Origin: Hyphomicrobiales bacterium
GTDB taxonomy: Bacteria; Pseudomonadota; Alphaproteobacteria; Rhizobiales; Beijerinckiaceae
Reading direction: 5' to 3'
Length of the DNA stretch: 64,000 bases
Assembly: GCA_028869185.1 (NCBI GenBank)
Contig: JAGWTA010000007.1
Span: forward strand, 1-64,000
A program made the translations under genes and the position numbers. A model generated the notes under the pieces. That model was not told where the DNA came from. It was given only the letters and a program-made list of their open reading frames with translations, and ran no database searches. Shown here piece after piece: positions 49,148-57,904 of this stretch. Position 1 is the stretch's first letter. Every line of letters begins with the position of its first letter.

Positions 49148-50638
49148 TTGGCCAAAACGGAGCCGGTCATAAGCGTGCGCGCGCTCGTCGCCGCTGTTGC
49201 GCTCGCCGCGGCGCTGTCGGGCTGTTCGACCATCGATCAGCAGGCGGTGCTCGGCCCGCCGCAGCAATTGCCCCAAGCGACGCCGGCCGCGCCCCCGCAG
49301 GCGCCGCGCACCGTCGGCGTCGATCCGCTGACGGCTGCCGAACACAAGCGGCTGGTCGCGCAATTTGGCGGCGAATACCGCTGGCCGGCGGCCGAAAATT
49401 ATCTCAATGCGATTCTCGTGCGTCTGGCCGCCGCCTCCGACAATCCTTCTGCGCCCTATCGCGTCACGATTCTCAATTCGCCCATCGTGAACGCTTTCGC
49501 CCTGCCCTCGGGCAATCTCTACATTTCGCGCGGGCTTCTGGCGCTCGCCAATGATTCGAGCGAAGTCGCCGCCGTCATGGCGCATGAGATCGGCCATGTC
49601 TCGGCCCATCACGCCGCCGCCCGCGCCGAGCAGGAAAAGCGCGCCGCCGTGATCCAGCAGGCGGCCCATGTCATTCAGAGCCGCCAGAAGGGCGAGGAGG
49701 TGGAGGCGACGCAGCGCCTGTCCTTCGCCAGCTTCTCGCGTCAGCAGGAAATCGACGCCGACCGGATCGGCGTCAAAGTCATCGCCGCCGCCGGTTTCGA
49801 TCCTTACGGCGCATCGCGTTTTCTGGCCCAGCTCGGCCGTTCGACCGCGCTCAGCGCAGCCGTTTTCGGACAGCCCTCGGCCGACCGCCCCAATATTCTG
49901 GCGACCCACCCATCGACGCCCGAGCGCATTCAGCAGGCGACGCTGGCCGCCCGCCAGATCGGCGCGCCCGGCATCGGCAAATCGGACCGCACCGGCTATC
50001 TGGCGGCGATCGACGGCATGGCCTTCGGCGAAGATCCAGCCGAAGGCGTCGCGCGCGGGCGCCGCTTCTTCAACACGCGCCAGCAAATCGCCTTCACCGC
50101 GCCCGAAGGCTTCGTTCTGGAGATTGCGCCCAACGCCCTGCTGGGGCGCCGGCCCGACGGCAGCGAGGCCTTGCGCGTCGATTCGGTCCCAACGCCGGCC
50201 GGCTCGCTCGAATCCTATCTCTCCTCGGGCTGGCTCGACGGCCTCGTGCAATCCTCCATCGAAAAGGGCGTGGTCGGCGGCATGAATGCGCTCTTCGCCA
50301 CCACGCGCGCCGGCGAATGGAATTTCCGGGTCGCGCTCGTGCAGGACGGCGACACGCTCTATCGCATCATGTTCGCGGTGCGCGCGTTGAACGAGGACGC
50401 CGAGCGCCGCTTCCGCGCATCGATCGATTCCTTTCACAGGATGAGCGCCGATGAAATCGCGAAAGCAAAATCGCTGCGCCTGCGCATCGTGACGGCCGGC
50501 CTGACCGACTCCGCCGAAAGCATGGCGCGCAAATCCGCTGTGTCGGATCGCCCGCTCGAGACATTCCTCGTGCTCAACGGCCTCGACGCCGGCGCGAAAC
50601 TGTCGTTCGGCGAGAAATACAAGATTGTTGTGGAGTGA
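49148..50638 (+). CDS. M48-family metalloprotease lipoprotein, BepA/YfgC-like
   Basis: 496-residue periplasmic metalloprotease. A lipobox lies near the N-terminus (AAALSGC), then FALPSGNLYISRGLLALAND and the zinc motif HEIGHVSAHH. A third ligand Glu is probably in EIDADRIGVKVIAAAG. The C-terminal half adds a domain with IVTAGLTDSAESMARKSAVS, as in BepA-like proteins that maintain outer-membrane proteins. No ATG fits; TTG 49148 has GAG 7 nt upstream, and GTG 49175 is possible but would shorten the signal. It follows the SNase-like gene by 8 bp. Confidence 0.86.
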   Translation: MAKTEPVISVRALVAAVALAAALSGCSTIDQQAVLGPPQQLPQATPAAPPQAPRTVGVDPLTAAEHKRLVAQFGGEYRWPAAENYLNAILVRLAAASDNPSAPYRVTILNSPIVNAFALPSGNLYISRGLLALANDSSEVAAVMAHEIGHVSAHHAAARAEQEKRAAVIQQAAHVIQSRQKGEEVEATQRLSFASFSRQQEIDADRIGVKVIAAAGFDPYGASRFLAQLGRSTALSAAVFGQPSADRPNILATHPSTPERIQQATLAARQIGAPGIGKSDRTGYLAAIDGMAFGEDPAEGVARGRRFFNTRQQIAFTAPEGFVLEIAPNALLGRRPDGSEALRVDSVPTPAGSLESYLSSGWLDGLVQSSIEKGVVGGMNALFATTRAGEWNFRVALVQDGDTLYRIMFAVRALNEDAERRFRASIDSFHRMSADEIAKAKSLRLRIVTAGLTDSAESMARKSAVSDRPLETFLVLNGLDAGAKLSFGEKYKIVVE

Positions 50639-50652
50639 TGGCGCCCTGAAGC

Positions 50653-51393
50653 TTAATCCGCTTTCATCCGCGAAAATCGAAAATTGCAGTGACTTGCGCC
50701 CCCAGCCAGCGTTTGCGTCCGCTCCAGGTGAATGCCCTGCGCCGCGTAAGCGACGAAATCCAGACCACAAATATTCGGCAAGATCTCTTGATCGCCATGC
50801 CGTGATGCAAATTTGCAAAAGCCGCAGGCTTTGTAATTGATGCCGAATTCGAACGCGTCGTTTGGGCCTGGCTCGACGAAATCATAAACAAAATCATCCG
50901 GAAAATCTTGTTGATGTTTCGCCGTCGCGCTTGCAGCCGCCTGCTTCTCGATGAACAGCTGATTTTCGCGCGACATGAATTGAAGCCCGGCGGCGACGCG
51001 ATCGGTTTCAGGAATCATAAGCAACTGCGCTCTGAAAGCGTCTCGCTCAATCTCCCCGATAATGCGCGGCGCAACGCCGCATCGTAGCAGCACCCGGCTG
51101 ATCGCTATGAAGCCGATAAGGCGCATAAAAAAATCGCTCATACGATTAGATGAACCGCCGACGAATGGCGTCTGCGCAAGCACGATTTCAAATTCGCGCA
51201 TCGCTTCTTTTTTCACACTATCAATATCGGTCAAATGCGTGCGTTCGCGCAGCATGGGCTCGGCAAGATCAAGCCGCTGCCGCATGACGTCTTCCAAGGC
51301 GGCACGATGTTCTTCGTAAAACGGATGAAGCGATACAGCCAACGAGCGCTCCTCGAAATCTACTGACCAAATCGGTCGATTATAGCGGTTCAT
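50653..51393 (-). CDS. L-2-amino-thiazoline-4-carboxylic acid hydrolase family protein
   Basis: 246-residue cytoplasmic protein of the ATC-hydrolase family, which opens L-2-amino-thiazoline-4-carboxylate to S- or N-carbamoyl-L-cysteine in cysteine synthesis from DL-ATC. Conserved features are the Cys-rich segment YKACGFCKFASRHG, ILPNICGLDFVAYAAQGI and ASHCNFRF at the end. Whether this member acts on ATC is unknown; the family is broad. The gene is more AT-rich than its neighbours and codon use looks different, suggesting acquisition. It is convergent with the M48 gene and is followed upstream by a 145-bp nested inverted repeat. Confidence 0.8.
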   Translation of the reverse strand: MNRYNRPIWSVDFEERSLAVSLHPFYEEHRAALEDVMRQRLDLAEPMLRERTHLTDIDSVKKEAMREFEIVLAQTPFVGGSSNRMSDFFMRLIGFIAISRVLLRCGVAPRIIGEIERDAFRAQLLMIPETDRVAAGLQFMSRENQLFIEKQAAASATAKHQQDFPDDFVYDFVEPGPNDAFEFGINYKACGFCKFASRHGDQEILPNICGLDFVAYAAQGIHLERTQTLAGGASHCNFRFSRMKAD

Positions 51394-51456
51394 TTCCTAT
51401 TTGAATCGCTGTCGCGCAACGACGGGACTGACGTTGCGCACTGGCGCATATCCGTT

Positions 51457-51601
51457 CATTCTTTGCACGGTTGGCATTCTGCGCGAAAGAAAATCGAACT
51501 CAAGGATTGGTCCTTTGGACCAACCGCCGCAGGCGGCGCGCCTGCGGCGCGTCCTTGACTTCGATTTTCTTTCGCGCTCCGCTCCGCCCGTGCAAAGAAT
51601 G
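51457..51601. repeat. 145-bp nested inverted-repeat element (MITE-like)
   Basis: Outer arms CATTCTTTGCACGG (51457-51470) and CCGTGCAAAGAATG (51588-51601) are perfect. Inner arms 51481-51506 and 51552-51577 (starting GCGCGAAAGAAAATCGAA) match at 25 of 26 positions. Two more small palindromes fill the centre: TTGGTCC-TTT-GGACCAA at 51507-51523 and a GCCGCAGGC/GCCTGCGGC stem at ~51525-51548. It carries no open frame. It lies between the ATC-hydrolase start and a hypothetical gene. TGACGTTG at 51429 and 51612 could be relics of a target duplication. Confidence 0.75.
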
Positions 51602-51710
51602 AATTTGTCTTAATGACGTTGTGCTTTTGATGGCGGCGCGCAAATCCTAACATGCCTCCGGACGCAAACACCGTCGCTGTGCGACGAAAGTTCCAACAGC
51701 AAACGAGCCG

Positions 51711-52589
51711 CTACGTGCGCGCCATCATGTCGATCGCCAGCGCATAGATGCGCAGGCGCGCTTCCGGCGGCATGACCGAGAGCGTCTCCAGATAGACGAC
51801 GCCCGCCTTGCACATGCGCGCGTCCGGCAGCGGCGGGCTCGGCGTCTTGCCGTCGAGCAGCGCCTCGATCTCTGGCTTGGCGAGACCGGCCCGTTGCAGG
51901 CCGCCTTCCAGCTGCTGGAAATCGGCGTCGGTCGGCGCGGAGCGGACGATCTTCTTCTGCTCGCCGCTCAGGATGGCGTCGAGGCCGGCGAGCGCCAGAT
52001 CGCTCACAGCGTCGCGATTGGCCGCCGACAGGCGGAACAGATCGGCGCTGGCGCCGCCATACAGAAAATCGACGCAGGCGCGCGCATCCTGCTTTTGCAG
52101 CGCTTCCATCACAACGAGTTGCTTCTGGAAAATATTGGCCAGCTTTTCGTCGCTCGCCTTGGCGGCGAGCGCGCCGCGCGACTGGCGCAGCAGTTTCACG
52201 CCTTCGGACAAAAGCAGATCGGGGTTTGCGCCGTCGATGTCCTTGCGGGCGGCGAGCTTGGCCATGATGTTCTGGTATTCGCCCGGCAATGTGTCGCGCA
52301 GCCGGCCGAAAAAGCGGCCGATCTCGGGCGTGCGCGCCAAAGTCGTCTCGATTTCGCCGCGCCCCCCGCGCGCGGGAGCGGCCTGCTCGGGCGCGGGCTC
52401 TTCGGCCTTGGGGGCGGCCAGCGGCGGCAGGGGCGCGTTTTCCGCAACGCTCGGCCGCAAGGGCGTCGTCTCGCGGTTCTGCGCCGCCAGAAAGGCGAAC
52501 CAGACCGCGCCGACCAGCGCGACGACGGCCGCAGCGGCCATGATCATCAGCCGCGCTTCGCGGTCGAAACGGGCGAACAGATTGTTCAT
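51711..52589 (-). CDS. Hypothetical membrane-anchored protein
   Basis: 292-residue product not recognised. One membrane helix at ~15-37 (MIMAAAAVVALVGAVWFAFL) follows an Arg-rich N-terminus (FARFDREARL), then an Ala/Pro/Glu-rich linker to ~75 and a mostly helical soluble domain with several conserved-looking Cys (ARACVDFLYGG, ARMCKAGVVYLE). The domain is probably periplasmic. ATG 52589 follows weak AAAGACG; longer in-frame starts exist but give a less natural N-terminus. It is divergent from thrS. Confidence 0.7.
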   Translation of the reverse strand: MNNLFARFDREARLMIMAAAAVVALVGAVWFAFLAAQNRETTPLRPSVAENAPLPPLAAPKAEEPAPEQAAPARGGRGEIETTLARTPEIGRFFGRLRDTLPGEYQNIMAKLAARKDIDGANPDLLLSEGVKLLRQSRGALAAKASDEKLANIFQKQLVVMEALQKQDARACVDFLYGGASADLFRLSAANRDAVSDLALAGLDAILSGEQKKIVRSAPTDADFQQLEGGLQRAGLAKPEIEALLDGKTPSPPLPDARMCKAGVVYLETLSVMPPEARLRIYALAIDMMART

Positions 52590-52743
52590 GGGCGTCTTTA
52601 ACGCATAGGCGCGCCGTTGCGGCAAGTCCGCGCGCGCCGCGCCTGTGTGTTGCGCGGGACCGGCGCGATGGCTTAAACACACGATTCACAGCCAGAAAAA
52701 CGCTTACGCCGATTGGTTTCGGCGAGTGAGCCTACGGAGCGAC

Positions 52744-54726
52744 ATGATGATTTCGGTGACATTTCCCGACGGCGCCGCGCGCGCCTACGAGCCCGGCGTT
52801 TCCGGCCTCGACATCGCAAAGAGCATTTCCCCCTCGCTCGCCAAACGCACGGTCGCCATGACGATCGACGGCGCGCTGAGCGATCTGTCCGACAAGATCG
52901 AACGCGATGCGAAGATCGAGTTCGTTTCGCGCGATGATCCGCGCGCGCTCGAACTCATCCGGCACGACGCCGCGCATGTGATGGCCGAGGCCGTGCAGGC
53001 GCTGTTTCCGGGCACACAGGTGACGATCGGCCCGGTGATCGACAACGGCTTCTATTACGACTTTCAGCGCAACGCGCCGTTCACGCCCGAAGATTTTCCC
53101 GCCATCGAGAAAAAGATGCGCGAGATCATCGCGCGCGACAAACCTTTCGTGAAGGAAGTGTGGTCGCGCGATGAAGCGATCAGGCACTTCGCGGACAAGG
53201 GCGAGAATTTCAAGGTCGAACTGGTCGAGGCCATTCCCGCCGATCAGGATCTGAAAATCTACAAGCAGGGCGACTGGCTCGATCTGTGCCGCGGCCCGCA
53301 CATGACGTCCACAGGCAAGATCGGCGACGCGTTCAAGCTGATGAAGGTGGCCGGCGCCTATTGGCGGGGCGATTCAAGCAAGCCGATGCTGAGCCGCATT
53401 TACGCGACGGCTTTTGCGAAAAAGGAAGACCTCGAGGCCTATCTGCATCAGCTCGAGGAGGCCGAAAAGCGCGATCACCGCCGGCTCGGCCGCGAGATGG
53501 ACCTGTTCCATTTTCAGGAAGAGGCGCCCGGCGCCATCTTCTGGCACCCCAAGGGCTGGAGCATGTTCCAGACGCTCGTGGCCTATATGCGCCGGCGCCT
53601 TGCGGCCGACTATCAGGAAGTGAATGCGCCGCAAGTGATGGACAAGTCGCTTTGGGAAACGTCCGGCCACTGGGGCTGGTATGCCGAGAACATGTTCGCG
53701 GTGAAATCGGCGGAAGCGATGATTCATCCCGAAGACCCCGACGCCGACCAGCGCGTCTTCGCGCTGAAGCCGATGAACTGCCCCGGCCATGTCCAGATTT
53801 TCAAGCACGGCCTGCGCTCCTACCGCGAGTTGCCGCTGCGTTTTGCGGAATTCGGCGTCGTGCACCGTTACGAGCCGTCGGGCGCGATGCATGGCGTGAT
53901 GCGCGTGCGCGCGTTCACGCAGGACGATGCGCATATTTTCTGCACCGAGGATCAGCTCGCCGACGAATGCATGAAGATCAACGATCTCATTCTCTCGGTC
54001 TATCGCGACTTCGGCTTCGGCAAGATCGTGGTGAAGCTGTCGACGCGGCCGGAAAAGCGCGTGGGCACGGATGCGATGTGGGACCACGCCGAAAAGGTGA
54101 TGATGGCTGTGCTCGACCGCATCAAGGCCGAGCATGGCGACATTATCGAAACCGCGCTCAATCCGGGCGAGGGCGCGTTCTACGGTCCCAAGTTCGAATA
54201 TACGCTGCGCGACGCCATCGGGCGCGAATGGCAATGCGGCACCACGCAGGTCGACTTCAACCTGCCCGAGCGGTTCGGCGCCTTCTATATCGACGCCAAC
54301 AGCGAGAAGACGCCGCCCGTGATGGTGCATCGGGCGATCTGCGGCTCGCTCGAACGGTTCCTGGGAATCCTGATCGAGCATCACGCGGGCCATCTGCCTC
54401 TGTGGCTCTCGCCGGTGCAGATCGTCGTGGCGACGATCACGCAGGAGGCGGACGACTATGCGCATGAGATCGTCGCGCTCGCGCGCAAGGCGGGCCTGCG
54501 CGCCGAGGTCGATACGCGCAACGAGAAGATCAACTACAAGGTGCGCGAACATTCGCTGGCGAAAATTCCCGCGATGCTCGTGCTGGGCCGCAAGGAAGCG
54601 GCCGAGCGCACGGTCTCGATCCGCCGCCTCGGCTCGCAGGCGCAGCAGTCGATGGGGCTCGACGATGCGCTTGCTGCATTGCGAGACGAAGCGACGCCGC
54701 CCGACGTGAAGCGCGAAACGGTTTAG
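52744..54726 (+). CDS. thrS: Threonyl-tRNA synthetase
   Basis: 660-residue class II aminoacyl-tRNA synthetase. A TGS domain (~1-65) precedes the editing domain with [17 protein letters not shown] and Cys in LCRGPHM, then the catalytic core: motif 2 with [15 protein letters not shown], zinc ligands C in MNCPGH and H in GAMHG and VMVHRA, and motif 3 GSLERF. The anticodon-binding domain is at the C-terminus. ATG 52744 is followed by a second ATG; GGAG lies 6 nt upstream. It should be essential. Length normal. Confidence 0.97.
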   Translation: MMISVTFPDGAARAYEPGVSGLDIAKSISPSLAKRTVAMTIDGALSDLSDKIERDAKIEFVSRDDPRALELIRHDAAHVMAEAVQALFPGTQVTIGPVIDNGFYYDFQRNAPFTPEDFPAIEKKMREIIARDKPFVKEVWSRDEAIRHFADKGENFKVELVEAIPADQDLKIYKQGDWLDLCRGPHMTSTGKIGDAFKLMKVAGAYWRGDSSKPMLSRIYATAFAKKEDLEAYLHQLEEAEKRDHRRLGREMDLFHFQEEAPGAIFWHPKGWSMFQTLVAYMRRRLAADYQEVNAPQVMDKSLWETSGHWGWYAENMFAVKSAEAMIHPEDPDADQRVFALKPMNCPGHVQIFKHGLRSYRELPLRFAEFGVVHRYEPSGAMHGVMRVRAFTQDDAHIFCTEDQLADECMKINDLILSVYRDFGFGKIVVKLSTRPEKRVGTDAMWDHAEKVMMAVLDRIKAEHGDIIETALNPGEGAFYGPKFEYTLRDAIGREWQCGTTQVDFNLPERFGAFYIDANSEKTPPVMVHRAICGSLERFLGILIEHHAGHLPLWLSPVQIVVATITQEADDYAHEIVALARKAGLRAEVDTRNEKINYKVREHSLAKIPAMLVLGRKEAAERTVSIRRLGSQAQQSMGLDDALAALRDEATPPDVKRETV

Positions 54727-54740
54727 CGCAGAACAATGCA

Positions 54741-54785
54741 GCGCCCGCCGCACCGCCTGCGCGGTTGCGCGGGCGCGCGATTTTC
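54741..54785 (+). terminator. Probable terminator after thrS
   Basis: GCGCCCGC (54741-54748) pairs with GCGGGCGC (54769-54776), followed by ATTTTCTT. The T-run is short, so it may be weak or only a stable hairpin. Confidence 0.4.
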
Positions 54786-54834
54786 TTCAGACTTTCTCCC
54801 AATGCCGCGTGGCCAGTGCGGCCGGGAGGAAGAA

Positions 54835-55131
54835 ATGTGCCATCTTTTCGCCAGTCAGGATCCCGAATCCTACGCGTTCGAGACGCGCTCGATGCGGCTC
54901 AACGGTCAGAGCACGAGCATTCGGCTTGAAAAGGTTTTCTGGACGATCATCGAGCAGATCGCCGCGAGCGAAGGCATGACGGCGCCGCGCTTCATCTCGA
55001 CGTTGCACCGCGAAGTGCTGCTGCTGCGCGGCGAAGTGCCGAATTTCACGTCGCATTTGCGTTGCATCTGTCTCGTCGCCATCGAAGCCAGGCGCGCCGG
55101 CGCCGCAGCGCCGCAACAGGAAGCCGCGTGA
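54835..55131 (+). CDS. Ribbon-helix-helix domain protein
   Basis: 98-residue small DNA-binding-type protein. The ribbon-helix-helix core is STSIRLEKVFWTIIEQIAASEG followed by APRFISTLHREVLLLRGE. Such proteins (RHH_4-like) are common single-copy genes in alphaproteobacteria; no target is known. GGGAGGAAGAA precedes ATG 54835. It is not adjacent to a toxin gene, so an antitoxin role is unlikely. Confidence 0.83.
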   Translation: MCHLFASQDPESYAFETRSMRLNGQSTSIRLEKVFWTIIEQIAASEGMTAPRFISTLHREVLLLRGEVPNFTSHLRCICLVAIEARRAGAAAPQQEAA

Positions 55132-55233
55132 ATTTTGCGCGTGGTAAAATGATAACACCAACGGCTTAGCTCCGCATCTAGCATGTCTCCGTCAGCGTCG
55201 CCCGTGCGACGCGCCAGAGGACGCTGCGGAAGC

Positions 55234-55629
55234 ATGGCCAAAGCAATACACATGATGGTGCGCGTGCTCGATGAAGCGCGCTCGGTGCGTTTTTACCAGA
55301 CAGCCTTCGGCCTGCGCGTCGACGAACGACTCGACTTCGACGATTTCACCCTCGTTTATCTGGCCAACGACGAAGCGCCTTTCGAAATCGAACTGACGAT
55401 CAACAAGGGTCGCGCGGAGCCGTATGCGCTCGGCGAAGGCTACGGCCATGTCGCTTTCGTCGTCGACGATCTCGACGCCGAGCATGCGCGCTTTGCCTCG
55501 AGCGGCCTGAACCCCCGCAACATCGTGGAATTCAAACGGGACGGCGCGCTGATCGCGCGGTTCTTCTTCGTCGAGGATCCCGACGGCTACAAGATCGAGA
55601 TGCTGCAAAAGCACGGCAGATATTGCTGA
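55234..55629 (+). CDS. gloA: Lactoylglutathione lyase (glyoxalase I)
   Basis: 131-residue metalloenzyme converting the methylglyoxal-glutathione hemithioacetal to S-lactoylglutathione. Metal ligands are H6, E53, H72 and E122, in the positions of E. coli GlxI. Other markers are RFYQTAFGL, GYGHVAFVVDDLDAEHA and EDPDGYKIEM. ATG 55234 has GGA at 6 nt; an in-frame ATG at 55183 is less likely. It stands alone before the GMC dehydrogenase operon. Confidence 0.9.
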   Translation: MAKAIHMMVRVLDEARSVRFYQTAFGLRVDERLDFDDFTLVYLANDEAPFEIELTINKGRAEPYALGEGYGHVAFVVDDLDAEHARFASSGLNPRNIVEFKRDGALIARFFFVEDPDGYKIEMLQKHGRYC

Positions 55630-55674
55630 GAACGCTCCGGCGCAGGGCGCAACAACGAACAACGGGAGAAGACA

Positions 55675-56214
55675 ATGGACGATCACCACGAGCATGCGCA
55701 CAAGGCCGATATCAGTCGGCGCCGCTTCATCGCGCGCTCCGCGCTCGGGATTGCGGGCATTGCGATTGCGCCCGGCGCGTTGCTCAACGCATCGGAGGCG
55801 TGGGGCCTCGAGGTTGCGGCGCTGAAGCCGGAAACGATGAAGACGCTGGTGCTGATTGCGCGCGACATCTATCCGCACGATCGCATTGCGGACCGTTATT
55901 ACGCCATTGCGATGAAGGAATACGAGACAAAATCGGCAAGCGATCCGGCGCTGAAGAAGCAGGTCGAGGCCTTCGTCGCAAGGCTCGACAAGAGCGCAGG
56001 CGCAGGCGGCTATCTCGGCAAGGGCTGGGAAGCCGAGCGCGTCGCGCTGCTGCAGAAGGCAAGCGGCGATCCGATGTTCGAGAAAATTCGCTCGGGCCTC
56101 GTTGTGTCGCTCTACAACCAGAAGGATGTGTGGCCGATCTTCGGCTATGAGGGCGAGTCCTTCTCCAAGGGTGGCTACATCAACCGCGGCTTCGACGACA
56201 TCGACTGGCTCTGA
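55675..56214 (+). CDS. Gluconate-2-dehydrogenase-type small (gamma) subunit, Tat-exported
   Basis: 179-residue subunit with a twin-arginine signal (SRRRFIARSALGIAGIAIAP) and the conserved D-IYPHDRIADRYYAIAM and GYLGKGWEAERVALL segments. It should be the chaperone-like small subunit that carries the GMC subunit encoded next across the membrane by the Tat route (hitchhiker). The N-terminus is His-rich (DDHHEHAHKAD). GGGAGAAG precedes ATG 55675. The large subunit begins 43 bp after its stop. Confidence 0.9.
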   Translation: MDDHHEHAHKADISRRRFIARSALGIAGIAIAPGALLNASEAWGLEVAALKPETMKTLVLIARDIYPHDRIADRYYAIAMKEYETKSASDPALKKQVEAFVARLDKSAGAGGYLGKGWEAERVALLQKASGDPMFEKIRSGLVVSLYNQKDVWPIFGYEGESFSKGGYINRGFDDIDWL

Positions 56215-56257
56215 TCCAGTCTTTCATCCGACCATAAAATCAAAAGAGGAAACGCAC

Positions 56258-57826
56258 ATGGCCGCGACATTCAAACAGGACGACGACAGCGTCGTCGTTA
56301 TCGTCGGATCGGGCGCGGGCGGTGGCACGCTCGGCAACGAGCTTGCGCAAAAAGGCGTCAACGTCGTCATTCTCGAAGCCGGCGCCCGGCACGAATTCGA
56401 GAGTTTCATCAATGACGAATGGGCGAGTTTCGCGCAGCTCGCATGGACGGACATGCGCACGACTTCCGGCTCGTGGCGCGTGCACAAGAATTTCCCCAAT
56501 CTGCCCGCCTGGATCGTCAAGTCGGTCGGCGGCTCGACCACGCATTGGGCGGGAGCCTCGCTGCGCTTTCAGGAACACGAATTTCGCGCCGCGACGACCT
56601 ACGGCAAGCTGAAGGGCGCCAATCTCATGGACTGGCCGATCACGCTGGCCGAAATGGAGCCTTATTACGCGCGCGCCGAAGAAAAGATGGGCGTGACGCG
56701 CACCAACGGTCTGCCGGGCCTGCCGGGCAACAACAATTTCAAGGTGATGAAAGCCGGCGCCGACAAGCTCGGCTACAAGGAATGCCACACGGGCAACATG
56801 GCGATCAATTCCGTGCAGCGCGACAATCGCAATTCCTGCCAGCAGACTGGGTTTTGCTTTCAGGGCTGCAAATGGGGCGCGAAATGGTCGACGCTCTATA
56901 CGGAAATTCCCAAGGGCGAGGCGACGGGCCATCTGGAAGTGCGGCCCGACTGCCATGTCGCGCGCATCGAGCATGACGCCAGCGGCAAGGTGACGGGCGT
57001 TGTCTATTTCGACAAGAACGGCAAGGAGCAGCGTCAGAAAGCGCGCATTGTCGCCGTCGCGGGCAATTCGATCGAAAGCCCGCGTCTGTTGCTGAATTCG
57101 GAATCATCGAAATTCCGGCATGGGCTCGCCAATTCCTCCGGGCAAGTGGGACGCAATTACATGCGCCACATGACGGCGTCGGTTTATGCGACGTTCGAAA
57201 AGCCGGTGCACATGTATCGCGGCACGACGATGGCGGGCATCATCCGCGACGAGGCGCGGCACGACCCCAAGCGTGGGTTCGTCGGCGGCTACGAAATGGA
57301 GACGCTTTCGCTCGGCGTGCCTTTCATGGCGGCGTTTCTCGATCCTGGCGCGTGGGGACGCTCGTTCACCAGCGCGATGGACGATTACGCGAACACGGCG
57401 GGCCTGTGGATCGTCGGCGAGGACATGCCGCAGGAGAGCAACCGCATCACGCTCAGCGACAAGAAGGACAAGTTCGGATTGCGCGTCGCCGATGTGCATT
57501 TCGACGACCATCCCAACGATGTCGCGATGCGCAATCATGCGTGGGGGCAGGGCAAGGCTCTGTACGAAGCGGTGGGCGCCATCCGCACGCTGCCGACGCC
57601 GCCCTATCCCTCGACCCATAATTTGGGAACGAACCGCATGAGCGCCAATCCGCGCGACGGCGTCGTCAACAAGTGGGGCCAGACGCACGACATCAAGAAT
57701 CTGTTCGTGTCGGACGGCAGCCAGTTCACGACGGGCGGCGCTGAAAACCCGACGCTGACGATCGTGTCGCTGGCGATCCGGCAGGCCGAATATATCGCCG
57801 ACCAGATGAAGAAGAACGCGATTTAG
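56258..57826 (+). CDS. GMC-family periplasmic dehydrogenase with 3Fe-4S motif
   Basis: 522-residue flavoprotein. The FAD motif is VVVIVGSGAGGGTLGNELAQ. C194, C200 and C204 in CQQTGFCFQGC match the C-x5-C-x3-C pattern of the 3Fe-4S cluster in FAD glucose dehydrogenase of Burkholderia cepacia. The active-site His lies in STHNLGTNRMS and Asn in ENPTLTIVS. It has no signal of its own and should be exported with the Tat subunit. A third, multiheme cytochrome subunit is not next to it; the monoheme cytochrome at 61696 is 4 kb away. Substrate: a sugar or sugar acid, unspecified. Confidence 0.9.
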   Translation: MAATFKQDDDSVVVIVGSGAGGGTLGNELAQKGVNVVILEAGARHEFESFINDEWASFAQLAWTDMRTTSGSWRVHKNFPNLPAWIVKSVGGSTTHWAGASLRFQEHEFRAATTYGKLKGANLMDWPITLAEMEPYYARAEEKMGVTRTNGLPGLPGNNNFKVMKAGADKLGYKECHTGNMAINSVQRDNRNSCQQTGFCFQGCKWGAKWSTLYTEIPKGEATGHLEVRPDCHVARIEHDASGKVTGVVYFDKNGKEQRQKARIVAVAGNSIESPRLLLNSESSKFRHGLANSSGQVGRNYMRHMTASVYATFEKPVHMYRGTTMAGIIRDEARHDPKRGFVGGYEMETLSLGVPFMAAFLDPGAWGRSFTSAMDDYANTAGLWIVGEDMPQESNRITLSDKKDKFGLRVADVHFDDHPNDVAMRNHAWGQGKALYEAVGAIRTLPTPPYPSTHNLGTNRMSANPRDGVVNKWGQTHDIKNLFVSDGSQFTTGGAENPTLTIVSLAIRQAEYIADQMKKNAI

Positions 57827-57855
57827 CGCGCGTTGTTTCACAAGCGCGCGCTGTA

Positions 57856-57886
57856 GCCCCCACCCTTGCGCTGGCAAGGTGGGGGC
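57856..57886. repeat. GC-rich hairpin between convergent genes
   Basis: GCCCCCACCCTTGC (57856-57869) can pair with GCAAGGTGGGGGC (57874-57886), with one bulge. No T-run follows on either strand. It may act as a weak terminator for the GMC gene or the convergent TadG-like gene. Confidence 0.45.
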
Positions 57887-57904
57887 AACCGCGCGCGGCT
57901 TTGC

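Noticed and set aside
52590-52743. Possible T-box or leader control upstream of thrS
   Set aside because: T-boxes are not expected in alphaproteobacteria, and no leader hairpin or Thr-codon run was seen.
53374-54753. 459-codon minus-strand frame
   Set aside because: Antisense to thrS, which is fully conserved; no domain seen.
54835-55131. Ribbon-helix-helix protein as an antitoxin
   Set aside because: No toxin-like gene is adjacent and the family is a common single gene in this class.
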